Source of the DNA: an uncultured Alphaproteobacteria bacterium
GTDB taxonomy: Bacteria; Pseudomonadota; Alphaproteobacteria; MPNO01; UBA2964
Direction: 5' to 3'
Assembly (NCBI GenBank): GCA_943787225.1
Contig: CALSLP010000002.1
Location: forward strand, 338,648-402,647
DNA length: 64,000 nucleotides
In this document: positions 55,845 through 63,625 of the stretch, piece after piece
Layout of the letters: every line of letters begins with the position of its first letter
Position numbering within the stretch: position 1 is the stretch's first letter
The notes under the pieces: model-generated
Seen by the model: the letters and a program-made list of their open reading frames with translations, nothing else
What the model was told of the DNA's origin: nothing
Databases searched by the model: none
Made by a program: the position numbers and the translations under genes

Positions 55845-55976
55845 CACACCTGTCAGCATTTAATTTTCGGACAAAATCAGGCAATTGTCCTTTTCGGGCG
55901 ATCTACTTATATCTTGTTGCGAGGATGGTAAGGCATGGCATCAAACTCCCAAACATAACTATTTAGAGAGTGCCTC

Positions 55977-56882
55977 ATGGGCCTAAACAAACACGATTTC
56001 AAATATTATCCGTTGGATCAATTCACCGATCCAACCGTACGAAAGGTATTTGAAAATCGTTACACGGAGATTCAGACAGCGAAAAAATCAGGATCTCAGC
56101 AACTTGAGCAGTTAACAAATAACTGGCTTAAAGAAGCAAAAAGAAACCGTGGTACAGAGAAGCGAGAGCTTGGGCTTACATCAGCCTGCATCTATTTACT
56201 GCTTGCACAAAACGGTCAGGACCAAAAATCAACAGCTACAATGGAGGCGGTAGATCAAACCGTTATGTATTTTCACTTTGCCGCAAACGAGCTGCGACAA
56301 CGTGATATGTTGGAAGCGGCTGCCCAATGCTATTTCAACTCAGCTCTCCGGGCTTTCGAGCTCGCCAGGAAATAAAAGTTTGAATGTGTACCTTCCCGTC
56401 TCGAGAAGACGATTGAATTTGGACTGCGATCAGCGGGTAGAGGCAAGGGGCTATTCAACGATTTAGGTGAAGAAGAAAAAGAAGACGAAATTCATGTACT
56501 CCGCCTTGACATCAAAAAGCTTGAGTTGACAAGGAAGAATAATCTGTTTCTGCCTTCTGTCATGACCGTATGGCGGATTTCGACGAAGTACGGCACAAGC
56601 CCCGGAAGATGGTTTTCTACCCTTTCGCTTGCTCTGGTTGTCTTCTTTGGCCTCTATTTATGTCTACTCGGTGCGGGAGAGATGTATCTACAGCTGCAAG
56701 ACAATTTTGCCTCGAACAAATTTACAGCCAGCGTATTTTTAGCGCTGGTAAATTTATTCGCTTTCGGAGCTTATACAAATTTAACACCTGTGCACTGGCT
56801 TGGTGAACTCGTTATTGCTCTTCACGCATGTACGGCGTTCGTAATTATTGGTACCGGCGTAACATTTCTAACCAAACGCTAA
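55977..56882 (+). pseudogene. unknown gene with a two-helix channel-like C-terminus, interrupted by in-frame TAA
   Basis: The frame from the ATG at 55977 runs 132 codons (soluble, helical: LGLTSACIYLLLAQNGQDQ), meets TAA at 56373-56375 and then stays open in the same frame to 56882, giving 301 codons in all. The second part (FECVPSRLEKTIEFGLRS, then a charged Glu/Lys stretch) ends in two membrane helices with a pore-like loop between them (FGAYTNLTPVHWLGELVI), reminiscent of Ion_trans_2 potassium channels but lacking the GYGD filter. A nonsense mutation in one gene is the simplest reading; two separate genes is the alternative. Confidence 0.55.
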
Positions 56883-56939
56883 AAAATTAAGCGGCTTTTC
56901 GCGGTCCCTTGGAAACCACCCGCGCGTTGCAGCTGACAA

Positions 56940-57167
56940 TCAGCCCTTGAGATCATCCGGCAGGATTTCCGAGATAATCTCCTCGACCCAGGCTTCATCT
57001 TCCATCTTGTTCATCAGCGCGACGAGAAACAGCGTGTGCCGTGGCACCTCATCATCATCTTCGTAATCAGGCAGACACAGAGTCGCCTCGCCATCTGACC
57101 TGATCACCAACGCGACTTCATCAGCGCCAAGAACCGTGCCGCTTTTACCATGTGAGTCGTCTGCCAT
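56940..57167 (-). CDS. small acidic protein of unknown function
   Basis: A 75-residue acidic protein (LPDYEDDDEVPRHTLFLVAL, EEIISEILPDDLKG). Its start overlaps the stop of the upstream gene (TAATG), so the two are translated as a pair. No family recognised. Confidence 0.7.
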   Translation of the reverse strand: MADDSHGKSGTVLGADEVALVIRSDGEATLCLPDYEDDDEVPRHTLFLVALMNKMEDEAWVEEIISEILPDDLKG

Positions 57168-57634
57168 TATTTCTTTCCTTTTTGATAGGCGCCGAGCAGC
57201 GAGAGCTGCAACGTGGCGAGTGAAGGTTTTGCGCCATGCTTGCTGGCATCAATCCATAACTTAACCGGGGTGTCTGTCGCGTCCGACATGACGTTGAGTT
57301 TCTGCAAAGCACTGAGTTCCTCCCAGCGCTTGGGGGTAATCCCCGGCACCGGGGCGATTTGGGCGTGAGCGGCCTGCCCGACTTCGAGCATCGCTGGATA
57401 CAATTGATCGATGACCTTTTCATAGGTGGCGTCATAGGCGTGCGCCCCCGGGTCTTCCTGCACGGCACCGCCATGCTTGGCCTGAAAGTCACTTTCCAGA
57501 ACCAGCGTGGAAAGCGGGAAATCCACCTCGGCGCCATTGTCCTGCTCGATATAGACGGTGTCGCCATCGATCTCGACAATTTCACCAGCAATATTGGCCG
57601 CCACATTCCGGACGACGTCTCCAACGTTAAACAT
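57167..57634 (-). CDS. unknown protein with KOW-like N-terminal region
   Basis: About 155 residues. The N-terminus (MFNVGDVVRNVAANIAGEIVEIDGDTVYIEQ, shown only in part here as FNVGDVVRNVAANIAGEIV) resembles a small SH3/KOW-like barrel; the rest is helical with KRWEELSALQKL. The ATG at 57634 is chosen because GGAG lies about seven bases before it; the longer frame to 57694 lacks a site. It is translationally coupled to the acidic protein downstream. Confidence 0.7.
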   Translation of the reverse strand: MFNVGDVVRNVAANIAGEIVEIDGDTVYIEQDNGAEVDFPLSTLVLESDFQAKHGGAVQEDPGAHAYDATYEKVIDQLYPAMLEVGQAAHAQIAPVPGITPKRWEELSALQKLNVMSDATDTPVKLWIDASKHGAKPSLATLQLSLLGAYQKGKK

Positions 57635-57698
57635 CACGTCTCCAATACGCGCAAATTCAGCGGCACCATAGCGGGAAGCCTTCTGCTGCACCACACCA

Positions 57699-58445
57699 TC
57701 AGGCCAATGATACAGTCAGGCCGGTAATCATTAGAATGATCAAAGCAACTTTTTTAAACCAGGACTTGGGTGCCAAAGCGAACAGGCGTGTCCCGCTCCA
57801 CACCCCAAAAATGTACGCCGGCGTAATGACAAGGGCCCGCATGATGACCAATTTAGTATAGCCGCCCCCGACAGCGATAGCGGTCAGCATCATGATCGTT
57901 AGAAAGATAATACATATGACAATATTAGCGCGCTGCACATCAACGGGTTGCGGCGAGGACAGGTAATAAAGCGCCAGAGGTGGCCCACCAACGCCAGTAA
58001 GACCATTTATGCTACCTGCCACGGAACCAACCAGTGCACTCGGCAACACGCCACGGGGTCCGCGATAAGTCCAGCCACTCAACAAAATCAGCGCAAAAAC
58101 CAGGATAAACCCACCCATCGACCGTCGAACCAGATCAGCGTCGATGTTAAATAAAAGCCACGATCCAACGGGCGTCAGCAAAGCGATACCGATACAGACC
58201 GGAATCACCCCGCGCCACTGCGCCTGCCCCGCCGTTTCTCGTACCAACTGGGTTGCGCCGATAAGACTGATAATGCCTACCATGCCGATGGCCTCAACCG
58301 GCCCATATAGAAAAGTCAAAACCGGTACGGTCAAGAGCGCCCCACCAAAGCCGGTATAGCCGTGGATTAATCCATTGATCATCGCGACGCCAAAGCCGGT
58401 GGCTAAAGCAACCGTAAAGAAATTGGCAATGGTGAGATCGTCCAT
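57699..58445 (-). CDS. TauE/SafE-family transporter (last gene of the ligase operon)
   Basis: About 248 residues with some eight helices and TauE repeats (GYTGFGGALLTVPVLTFLYGP; SINGLTGVGGPPLALYYLS). Likely exports sulfite or a small organic acid. The ATG at 58445 directly follows the stop of the ligase gene (one base between), so it belongs to the operon that starts at 62533. Second TauE protein of the window. Confidence 0.88.
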   Translation of the reverse strand: MDDLTIANFFTVALATGFGVAMINGLIHGYTGFGGALLTVPVLTFLYGPVEAIGMVGIISLIGATQLVRETAGQAQWRGVIPVCIGIALLTPVGSWLLFNIDADLVRRSMGGFILVFALILLSGWTYRGPRGVLPSALVGSVAGSINGLTGVGGPPLALYYLSSPQPVDVQRANIVICIIFLTIMMLTAIAVGGGYTKLVIMRALVITPAYIFGVWSGTRLFALAPKSWFKKVALIILMITGLTVSLA

Positions 58446-58446
58446 C

Positions 58447-59745
58447 CTAACGGACGGTACTGGCTGAGCTTGAGCGACGATCGACAAAACGCACCGCCTT
58501 GGTTTGCGCCCCGGCATTGTAGATATCTTCCATCGCGACGATCTCGACACGCGGCGTGACATTGACCGCCTTGCGTCCCCGGGCCGCGATCTCTTCTGCG
58601 ATACTCGCATCCGCCTTGTTCTGTAGCGCGACGCGGATCAGCATCTCATCCATCGAGAGCGGATCAGTCGCGTCTTCCTGCTGGATGACAATCTGAAACT
58701 CGGCGATCGCCGGCATTGATTGCAGCGCGTCGAGCAGGACATCGGGATTGATCAACATGCCTTTGACTTTGATCAGATCCTTGGTGCGGACCACCGGCCC
58801 AACGACCCGTTCACTGGTGCGGCCACAATGCGGACACGGCGTGCGGTCAATCGACACGATATCGCCGACGACAAAGCGGATCAGCGCCGTGCCGCGTTTG
58901 TCGAGATGCGTCACCGCCAGCGTGCCACGTTCGCCATCCGGCAGGCGACGGCCAGTCTCGGGATCAACAATCTCATGATATTGCAGCTCGGGTGAGGGGT
59001 TATGCCAGTCACCCTCTTCCTGACATTGCGCGAAAGCCCCCATCTCGGTCGAGCCATAGCGATTAAATATCACCGGCTGCGCCGCGCCCATCTCGCGCAG
59101 GCAGCGTCGGATGTCTTCACGCAGGGCGGGAGAGGTCGCTTCGCCAGTAATGGCACACATCCGCACCGAAGACAGATCGGATTTTAACTCCAGCGCCCGA
59201 ATCAGCAGACGCCTTATATAGCTCGGCACGCCCCAGAGGATTGTCGCGCGATGTTTCTCGACCCGTGCCACTGCCTGGTCGAGCGAACGATGCACATCAA
59301 ACGGACCAAACGCCCCGCCGGGCAAGGCGGCAAAGATCGTCGCCCCGGCCGCATAGGCATTCCCCGCCGAACGGACAAAGGCCCCCATCGGCGCCGGGGT
59401 CAGCGGAAACAGATTGGCGATGACGTCGGATTCACCGATGCCGGAAATGTCGGCGACGATCTGCGATTGATGCAGATAGGCGTGATAATCATAGGTCGTA
59501 TTATAGAGCGGCACCGGGTCGGAGGTGCTGCCAGTCGTGTAGAGCACTTCCCACAGAGCCCGCTCATGCAGGGGCAGATCCGGCAGGTTGAGCCGGAAAT
59601 CTTCCGGTGCCGCCATCAGTTCCTGCTTATGGGTCAGCGGTAAATTCTCAAGGTCATCAATGGTCTGGATGTCCGCGATATTGACCCCGGCATCGCCCCA
59701 CTGTTTTTGATAAAACTTGTGGCCCCGCGCGCAGAGCGACAGCAT
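58447..59745 (-). CDS. PaaK-like AMP-forming acyl-CoA ligase
   Basis: About 432 residues from the first ATG. Motifs: YTTGSTSDPVPLYNT (phosphate loop), FNRYGSTEMGAF (adenylate pocket), LAVTHLDKRGTALIRF and TKDLIKVKGMLI with the C-terminal Lys. It resembles phenylacetate-CoA ligases (PaaK), activating an aryl- or alkyl-acetic acid. In the same frame upstream of the first ATG about 24 codons (CRSAEIEQIQNEKLRHML) match the family's usual N-terminus, so the true start may lie further back or be damaged. A Cys-pair motif (CPHCG) is present near residue 315. Sits between MaoC and TauE genes in the seven-gene operon. Confidence 0.85.
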   Translation of the reverse strand: MLSLCARGHKFYQKQWGDAGVNIADIQTIDDLENLPLTHKQELMAAPEDFRLNLPDLPLHERALWEVLYTTGSTSDPVPLYNTTYDYHAYLHQSQIVADISGIGESDVIANLFPLTPAPMGAFVRSAGNAYAAGATIFAALPGGAFGPFDVHRSLDQAVARVEKHRATILWGVPSYIRRLLIRALELKSDLSSVRMCAITGEATSPALREDIRRCLREMGAAQPVIFNRYGSTEMGAFAQCQEEGDWHNPSPELQYHEIVDPETGRRLPDGERGTLAVTHLDKRGTALIRFVVGDIVSIDRTPCPHCGRTSERVVGPVVRTKDLIKVKGMLINPDVLLDALQSMPAIAEFQIVIQQEDATDPLSMDEMLIRVALQNKADASIAEEIAARGRKAVNVTPRVEIVAMEDIYNAGAQTKAVRFVDRRSSSASTVR

Positions 59746-59818
59746 GTGCCGCAGCTTTTCATTCTGGATCTGTTCGATCTCGGCAGAGCGGCAGATGCTG
59801 GGTAGACTCCATCTACAC

Positions 59819-60271
59819 TCAGCCCGCCGCCCGACAGGCGATCAGGGTGATCTTGTCCACTTGAAACACCTCGACGCCATCCTGATTAAGCACATGATCG
59901 CGAAAGATCACGATGCCGCGTTCAGATTTCGAGGTCGGGCGTTTCTCAATCACCTCAACCTCGGTCGAAAGCGAATCGCCGGGATGCACCGGCGCCAGGA
60001 ACTTGCCGTTCTCCAGCCCGAGCAGACCGATCAGGCTTTCACTGAACAGCCGACCGGTCATCGCGGTCGCGACCGACATGATCAAATGGCTGGGGCAGAT
60101 ACGCCCGCCATAGGCGCTGTCCGCGGCCTGCGCGTCATCGACAAACAGCGGCACGTCATAGCCGACCAGCTTGCAGAAGCTGTCGAGATCAGCATCGGAG
60201 ATGGTACGGGTCGAGGTCGGATAACGATCTCCGACCGCGAAGTCTTCCCAGTAGCGAATTGGGTCGCTCAT
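59819..60271 (-). CDS. MaoC-family dehydratase (operon copy 2)
   Basis: A 150-residue hot-dog hydratase: RYWEDFAVGDRYPTSTRTIS, AYGGRICPSHLIMSVATAM with the catalytic His region, and FLAPVHPGDSLSTEVEV. It would hydrate or dehydrate a CoA-bound acid. The usual D-x4-H dyad is less clear than in the other MaoC gene of the operon (60705). It begins nine bases after the RidA gene stop. Confidence 0.85.
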   Translation of the reverse strand: MSDPIRYWEDFAVGDRYPTSTRTISDADLDSFCKLVGYDVPLFVDDAQAADSAYGGRICPSHLIMSVATAMTGRLFSESLIGLLGLENGKFLAPVHPGDSLSTEVEVIEKRPTSKSERGIVIFRDHVLNQDGVEVFQVDKITLIACRAAG

Positions 60272-60280
60272 GATGGAGTC

Positions 60281-60703
60281 TCAGTCATCGTCGTCCTGCA
60301 CATCTGGATCATGATCCAGAACCGCCACGGCGGAGATTTCAATCAGCGCGTCTTTGCGTAGCAACCCCGCCACCAGCACACCGGTTGAGGTCGGATAGCT
60401 GCCGTGAAAGAACTCGCGCCGGACATCGGCGGTGCCCTTGTAGTTTTCGGTCGTGGTGATGAAATCCTTGGTCTCAACAATATTGGCGCAGCTGCCGCCT
60501 TCCTGATTGAGCAACGCTTCGAACTTGCGGAAGATTTGCCGCGTCTGCTCAACGATGTCGTCGGGCGCTGTGATCGTACCGGTCTCATCGGTGCCGGTAG
60601 TACCCGACAGCCAGACCGTCTTGCCGACCCGCAAGGCGGGCACATAGGTATATTTCTCCGGCCAGGTCTCGCCAACAAAAACCGGCTTGCGTCTCTCCGC
60701 CAT
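60281..60703 (-). CDS. RidA-family protein (YjgF/YER057c)
   Basis: About 140 residues with the trimeric RidA fold: ALRVGKTVWLSGTTGTDETG, PDDIVEQTRQIFRKFEALL and GVLVAGLLRKDALIEISAVA. RidA enzymes deaminate reactive enamines or imines; specialised copies serve degradation pathways. The usual Arg of the imine site is seen in LLRKDALIEI. The ATG at 60703 overlaps the stop of the preceding MaoC gene region by one step (TGACATG), so the genes are coupled. The longer frame to 60937 is not used. Confidence 0.88.
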   Translation of the reverse strand: MAERRKPVFVGETWPEKYTYVPALRVGKTVWLSGTTGTDETGTITAPDDIVEQTRQIFRKFEALLNQEGGSCANIVETKDFITTTENYKGTADVRREFFHGSYPTSTGVLVAGLLRKDALIEISAVAVLDHDPDVQDDDD

Positions 60704-60704
60704 G

Positions 60705-61142
60705 TCAGCCGTCCTCCCGTTTGGCCAGAATCCGATAGACGTGAAACCCTTCGACCAGCAATTCACCTTTATGGTTGAGCAGCTCGGTCTTGAAGCGGCA
60801 GAAAGCGCGTTGCTTGTCATCTTGCCAGACATCTTCGATTTCAAATTCAGGATGCACCGTATCGCCAACCGTAACCGGTTTACGGAAATTCGTGCCCTGC
60901 TCGACCATCGCCATGCCGTCGAGCACCTCACCCGCATCGGATGCCCCCAGCGCCATCAGCCCGGTGAGCAACAGCCCGTGCGCGACCGGCGCACCAAACG
61001 CGGTAGTCTTGGCATATTCAACATCATAATGGATCGGATGCACATCGCCGGAAACGGCGGAAAACATAAGAAAATGAGCATCGGTCAGAGTCTTGGACGG
61101 GCCGGTAAAACGGCGACCGACATCGGCTTTCGATAACGCCAT
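60705..61142 (-). CDS. MaoC-family dehydratase (operon copy 1)
   Basis: A 145-residue hot-dog (R)-specific enoyl-CoA hydratase-like protein with the catalytic motif in SAVSGDVHPIHYDVEYA and GAPVAHGLLLTGLM, clear signature residues D and H of the hydratase dyad. Acts on CoA esters, consistent with the ligase in the same operon. Begins seven bases after the cupin gene stop. Confidence 0.9.
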   Translation of the reverse strand: MALSKADVGRRFTGPSKTLTDAHFLMFSAVSGDVHPIHYDVEYAKTTAFGAPVAHGLLLTGLMALGASDAGEVLDGMAMVEQGTNFRKPVTVGDTVHPEFEIEDVWQDDKQRAFCRFKTELLNHKGELLVEGFHVYRILAKREDG

Positions 61143-61148
61143 ATCGCT

Positions 61149-61709
61149 TTAGACTACCTTTTGTTTTTTGGGATTGGCAATTCGGCACGAGCTGGTGGCC
61201 GGGTCATAATAATGACGGTCGAGCTTGTATTTTCCGCCAACGATTGTCACCGACCAGGTGTCATCTGTCAGCGCCGTAAAGCTGTGGATTTCCGCCGGCG
61301 GCGCGACCATCGAGATATCGCCAGGCTGCAACACCCGGTCATCAATCACCTTCAGTTTGGCATAGCCTTCCTTGGAGCCATCATCCTCGCGGTCATAAAC
61401 CGTGTGATGCAATTTCCCGCTATAGATCGCCAGCATTTCCCAGATGCCATGATCATGCGGCGGGATGTCCTTGCCTTCCGGCAGGTGATCAAAAGTGATC
61501 GACATCTCGCCATCATAATAAAGATAGCGCGACTCTTCGATGTGATTGCCCTCGCGCATCACGCCGATGCCATCGAGATCACTATTGAGAATTTTGGTAA
61601 CCGGCTCGCGAATGCCTTCGAGGATCTTCGCCGCATCCTTGCCATGCATCGCCATCTGCGCCTGCACTGCCTGCGCCAGATCGCGCATCGCGTAGCTATC
61701 GTCGGACAT
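61149..61709 (-). CDS. cupin protein, cysteine-dioxygenase-like
   Basis: About 186 residues; a cupin barrel with IPPHDHGIWEMLAIYSGKL (two metal His, HxH) and a second motif PPAEIHSFTAL with the third His. The arrangement resembles cysteine dioxygenase and related thiol dioxygenases. The start ATG at 61709 has GGAG six bases upstream; a nearer ATG at 61715 has poor spacing. Within the degradation operon it may oxidise a thiol or cleave a C-C bond. Metal binding is likely; substrate unknown. Confidence 0.8.
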   Translation of the reverse strand: MSDDSYAMRDLAQAVQAQMAMHGKDAAKILEGIREPVTKILNSDLDGIGVMREGNHIEESRYLYYDGEMSITFDHLPEGKDIPPHDHGIWEMLAIYSGKLHHTVYDREDDGSKEGYAKLKVIDDRVLQPGDISMVAPPAEIHSFTALTDDTWSVTIVGGKYKLDRHYYDPATSSCRIANPKKQKVV

Positions 61710-61732
61710 TGCCATCTCCGTTAATTCCGCCC

Positions 61733-62533
61733 TCAACTCCGGAAAGACGGATCAATCCGATCCATCCAGCGCATCAAGGCCGGCCAGCGCAGCTCACCGG
61801 CATTGCGGCCATTGAGATTTGTCTGCTCGGCGGCGTTCTGGCGCACAGCCTCTGACGGCAGAATATGGACATTGTCATCTTCGGTCGTGGCCCCCGCCAT
61901 GATCTGCGCTTCGCAGGAGCGCTCCAAATGATACATCAGCACAAAGGCTTCCGAGATCGTCCGGCCGCAGGTCAGCAGCCCGTGATTGCGCAGGATCAGT
62001 ACCTTGTTATCGCCAAGGCTTTCGACCAGCCGCTCGCGCTCATCAAGCTCCAGCGAGACGCCTTCATAATCGTGATAGCCGATACCGCCATAAAACCGCA
62101 GCGCTTCCTGATGCAAGGGCAGCAGTCCGCATTTCAATGTCGAGACCGCAATGCCCGCCGGGGTGTGGGTATGCAACACACATTTCGCATCCGGCCGCGC
62201 ACCGTGAACCGCGCTATGGATGGTGTAGCCCGCCTGATTGATATTATAGGGCGTGTCGTCGATCACATTGCCATCGAGATCGACCTTCACCAGATTGCTG
62301 GCGGTGACCTCATTATACATCGGGCCATAGGGGTTGAGCAGCACATGATCCTCATCACCCGGCACCCGCGCCGAGATATGGTTGAGGTTGAGATGATGCC
62401 AGCCATATTCCCACACCATTCGGTAGCAGGCCGCGAGATTAACCCGCGTCTCCCACTCCTCGGGTGACACCCGCTCCTTGACGCCGGTGACGTCGACCAG
62501 CTCGTCATAAGTCTCGCCCATTTTCGTCTCCAT
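61733..62533 (-). CDS. class II aldolase/adducin-family protein
   Basis: A 266-residue zinc-dependent aldolase/epimerase-like protein: HHLNLNHISARVPG at the N-terminus, metal motif CVLHTHTPAGIAVS (~117) and VLILRNHGLLTCGRT (~190) with the third His. This family includes fuculose-phosphate aldolases and decarboxylases acting on non-phosphorylated acids. AGAGGAGA lies about six bases before the ATG at 62533, the first gene of the seven-gene operon. The next gene starts within the 24 bases after its stop. Confidence 0.9.
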   Translation of the reverse strand: METKMGETYDELVDVTGVKERVSPEEWETRVNLAACYRMVWEYGWHHLNLNHISARVPGDEDHVLLNPYGPMYNEVTASNLVKVDLDGNVIDDTPYNINQAGYTIHSAVHGARPDAKCVLHTHTPAGIAVSTLKCGLLPLHQEALRFYGGIGYHDYEGVSLELDERERLVESLGDNKVLILRNHGLLTCGRTISEAFVLMYHLERSCEAQIMAGATTEDDNVHILPSEAVRQNAAEQTNLNGRNAGELRWPALMRWMDRIDPSFRS

Positions 62534-62666
62534 GAGCGTCTCCTCTGTTGGTGGCTCTGCGTTGGCAGAACGCTAACGCATTTGGCGCGGCAGGGGAAAT
62601 AGTCACTTGGTGACGGCGGGTACTTATCATCCCGGACTACGATCCGAGGACCGAGCTACGCACGGC

Positions 62667-62741
62667 CGTCATTGCCGGACTTGATCCGGTAATCCAGGAG
62701 ATAAAAGAAACTGGATCCCCGGGTCACGCCCGGGGATGACA
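62667..62741. repeat. dispersed palindromic repeat
   Basis: CGTCATTGCCGGACTTGATCC with a short CCGG arm, then GGATCCCCGGGTCACGCCC and GGGGATGAC. It lies in the 270-base gap upstream of the operon and the pentapeptide gene. Same family as 20898 and 50035; a degenerate half copy precedes it (62627-62660). Confidence 0.75.
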
Positions 62742-62803
62742 ACGGAGTGAGGATAAGAAGCGAGCGTTTGACTCGCACACACGCGGGGTGGTTGAGTCAG
62801 GCT

Positions 62804-63604
62804 ATGGCAGATGAACCAAAAATTAATATGGGGTGGGAAGTTCTTAAAGGCATCGAGATTATTGCCAAAGGACTTCTAAGCCCGTTCCGAAATAGCTGGA
62901 ACTCTCGATCAGAAATTCCAAACCTGTTTATTCTCGCCGGGGTTTTAGCGAGTTCCGGCTTCATCTGGGGCCTCGCCGAATTCGTTTGGTCAGATATATG
63001 GGGCAAGAAACCCAATTACAGCGAAATATTCAGAAACGTAGGATTGTTTGTCGCGGCATTTGTGGGTTTAGGTTTCGGTATTTGGCGTGCCTGGACGGCT
63101 TATTTGCAAACCCAAACAGCACAGAAACAGGCTGAAATCGCCGAACAAGGGTTGTTCACAGAACGCTTTTCAAAAGCAACCGAGCAACTTGGTAGTAATC
63201 AGCTATCAGTGAGGTTTGGAGGTATTTATGCGCTATGGCGGTTGGCAGAAGATAGCGGCGAGAAAGACGCCAAAAGTGTTTTTGATATTTTATGCGCGTT
63301 CGTCAGAAAGCCCACGCCTGATCCTAGCCTGTCAGACGAAACCGCCAAATTAGAAGACGCCAATGCAGAGGAATCTACGCAAATAAATCTAGATTTTTTC
63401 AAACAAGAAAAAACAGTTTGTCGTCCTGACATACAAACGATTATTGACCTCATCGGCAGTTCGAGCTGCCCGCAACGAGCGGCCTTACCTCACTACTATA
63501 CCTTCGATCTCCACGGGGCTGATCTTCGTGAAGCGAAAATGAATGCTCTCGATTTTCAGAAAACAAATTTTTCTGACACTCAACTATTGTCCGTCGTCAT
63601 ATAA
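62804..63604 (+). CDS. pentapeptide-repeat-type membrane protein, possibly shortened
   Basis: About 266 residues: two hydrophobic segments (IPNLFILAGVLASSGFIWGL; IFRNVGLFVAAFVGLGFGI), a coiled coil (TQTAQKQAEIAEQGLFTERF), the segment KATEQLGSNQLSVRFGGIYALWRLAEDS that is common in pentapeptide-repeat proteins, and a short C-terminal run DLHGADLREAKMNALDFQ that begins the repeats. The protein ends soon after; a normal member would have many more units, so the 3' end may have been lost by insertion of the IS element starting a few bases later. ATG at 62804. Confidence 0.65.
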   Translation: MADEPKINMGWEVLKGIEIIAKGLLSPFRNSWNSRSEIPNLFILAGVLASSGFIWGLAEFVWSDIWGKKPNYSEIFRNVGLFVAAFVGLGFGIWRAWTAYLQTQTAQKQAEIAEQGLFTERFSKATEQLGSNQLSVRFGGIYALWRLAEDSGEKDAKSVFDILCAFVRKPTPDPSLSDETAKLEDANAEESTQINLDFFKQEKTVCRPDIQTIIDLIGSSSCPQRAALPHYYTFDLHGADLREAKMNALDFQKTNFSDTQLLSVVI

Positions 63605-63625
63605 ATTGGAACACGTAGCGGCCTG

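Noticed and set aside
59717-60361. A 214-codon open frame on the + strand
   Set aside because: Covers the MaoC gene in reverse; shadow frame.
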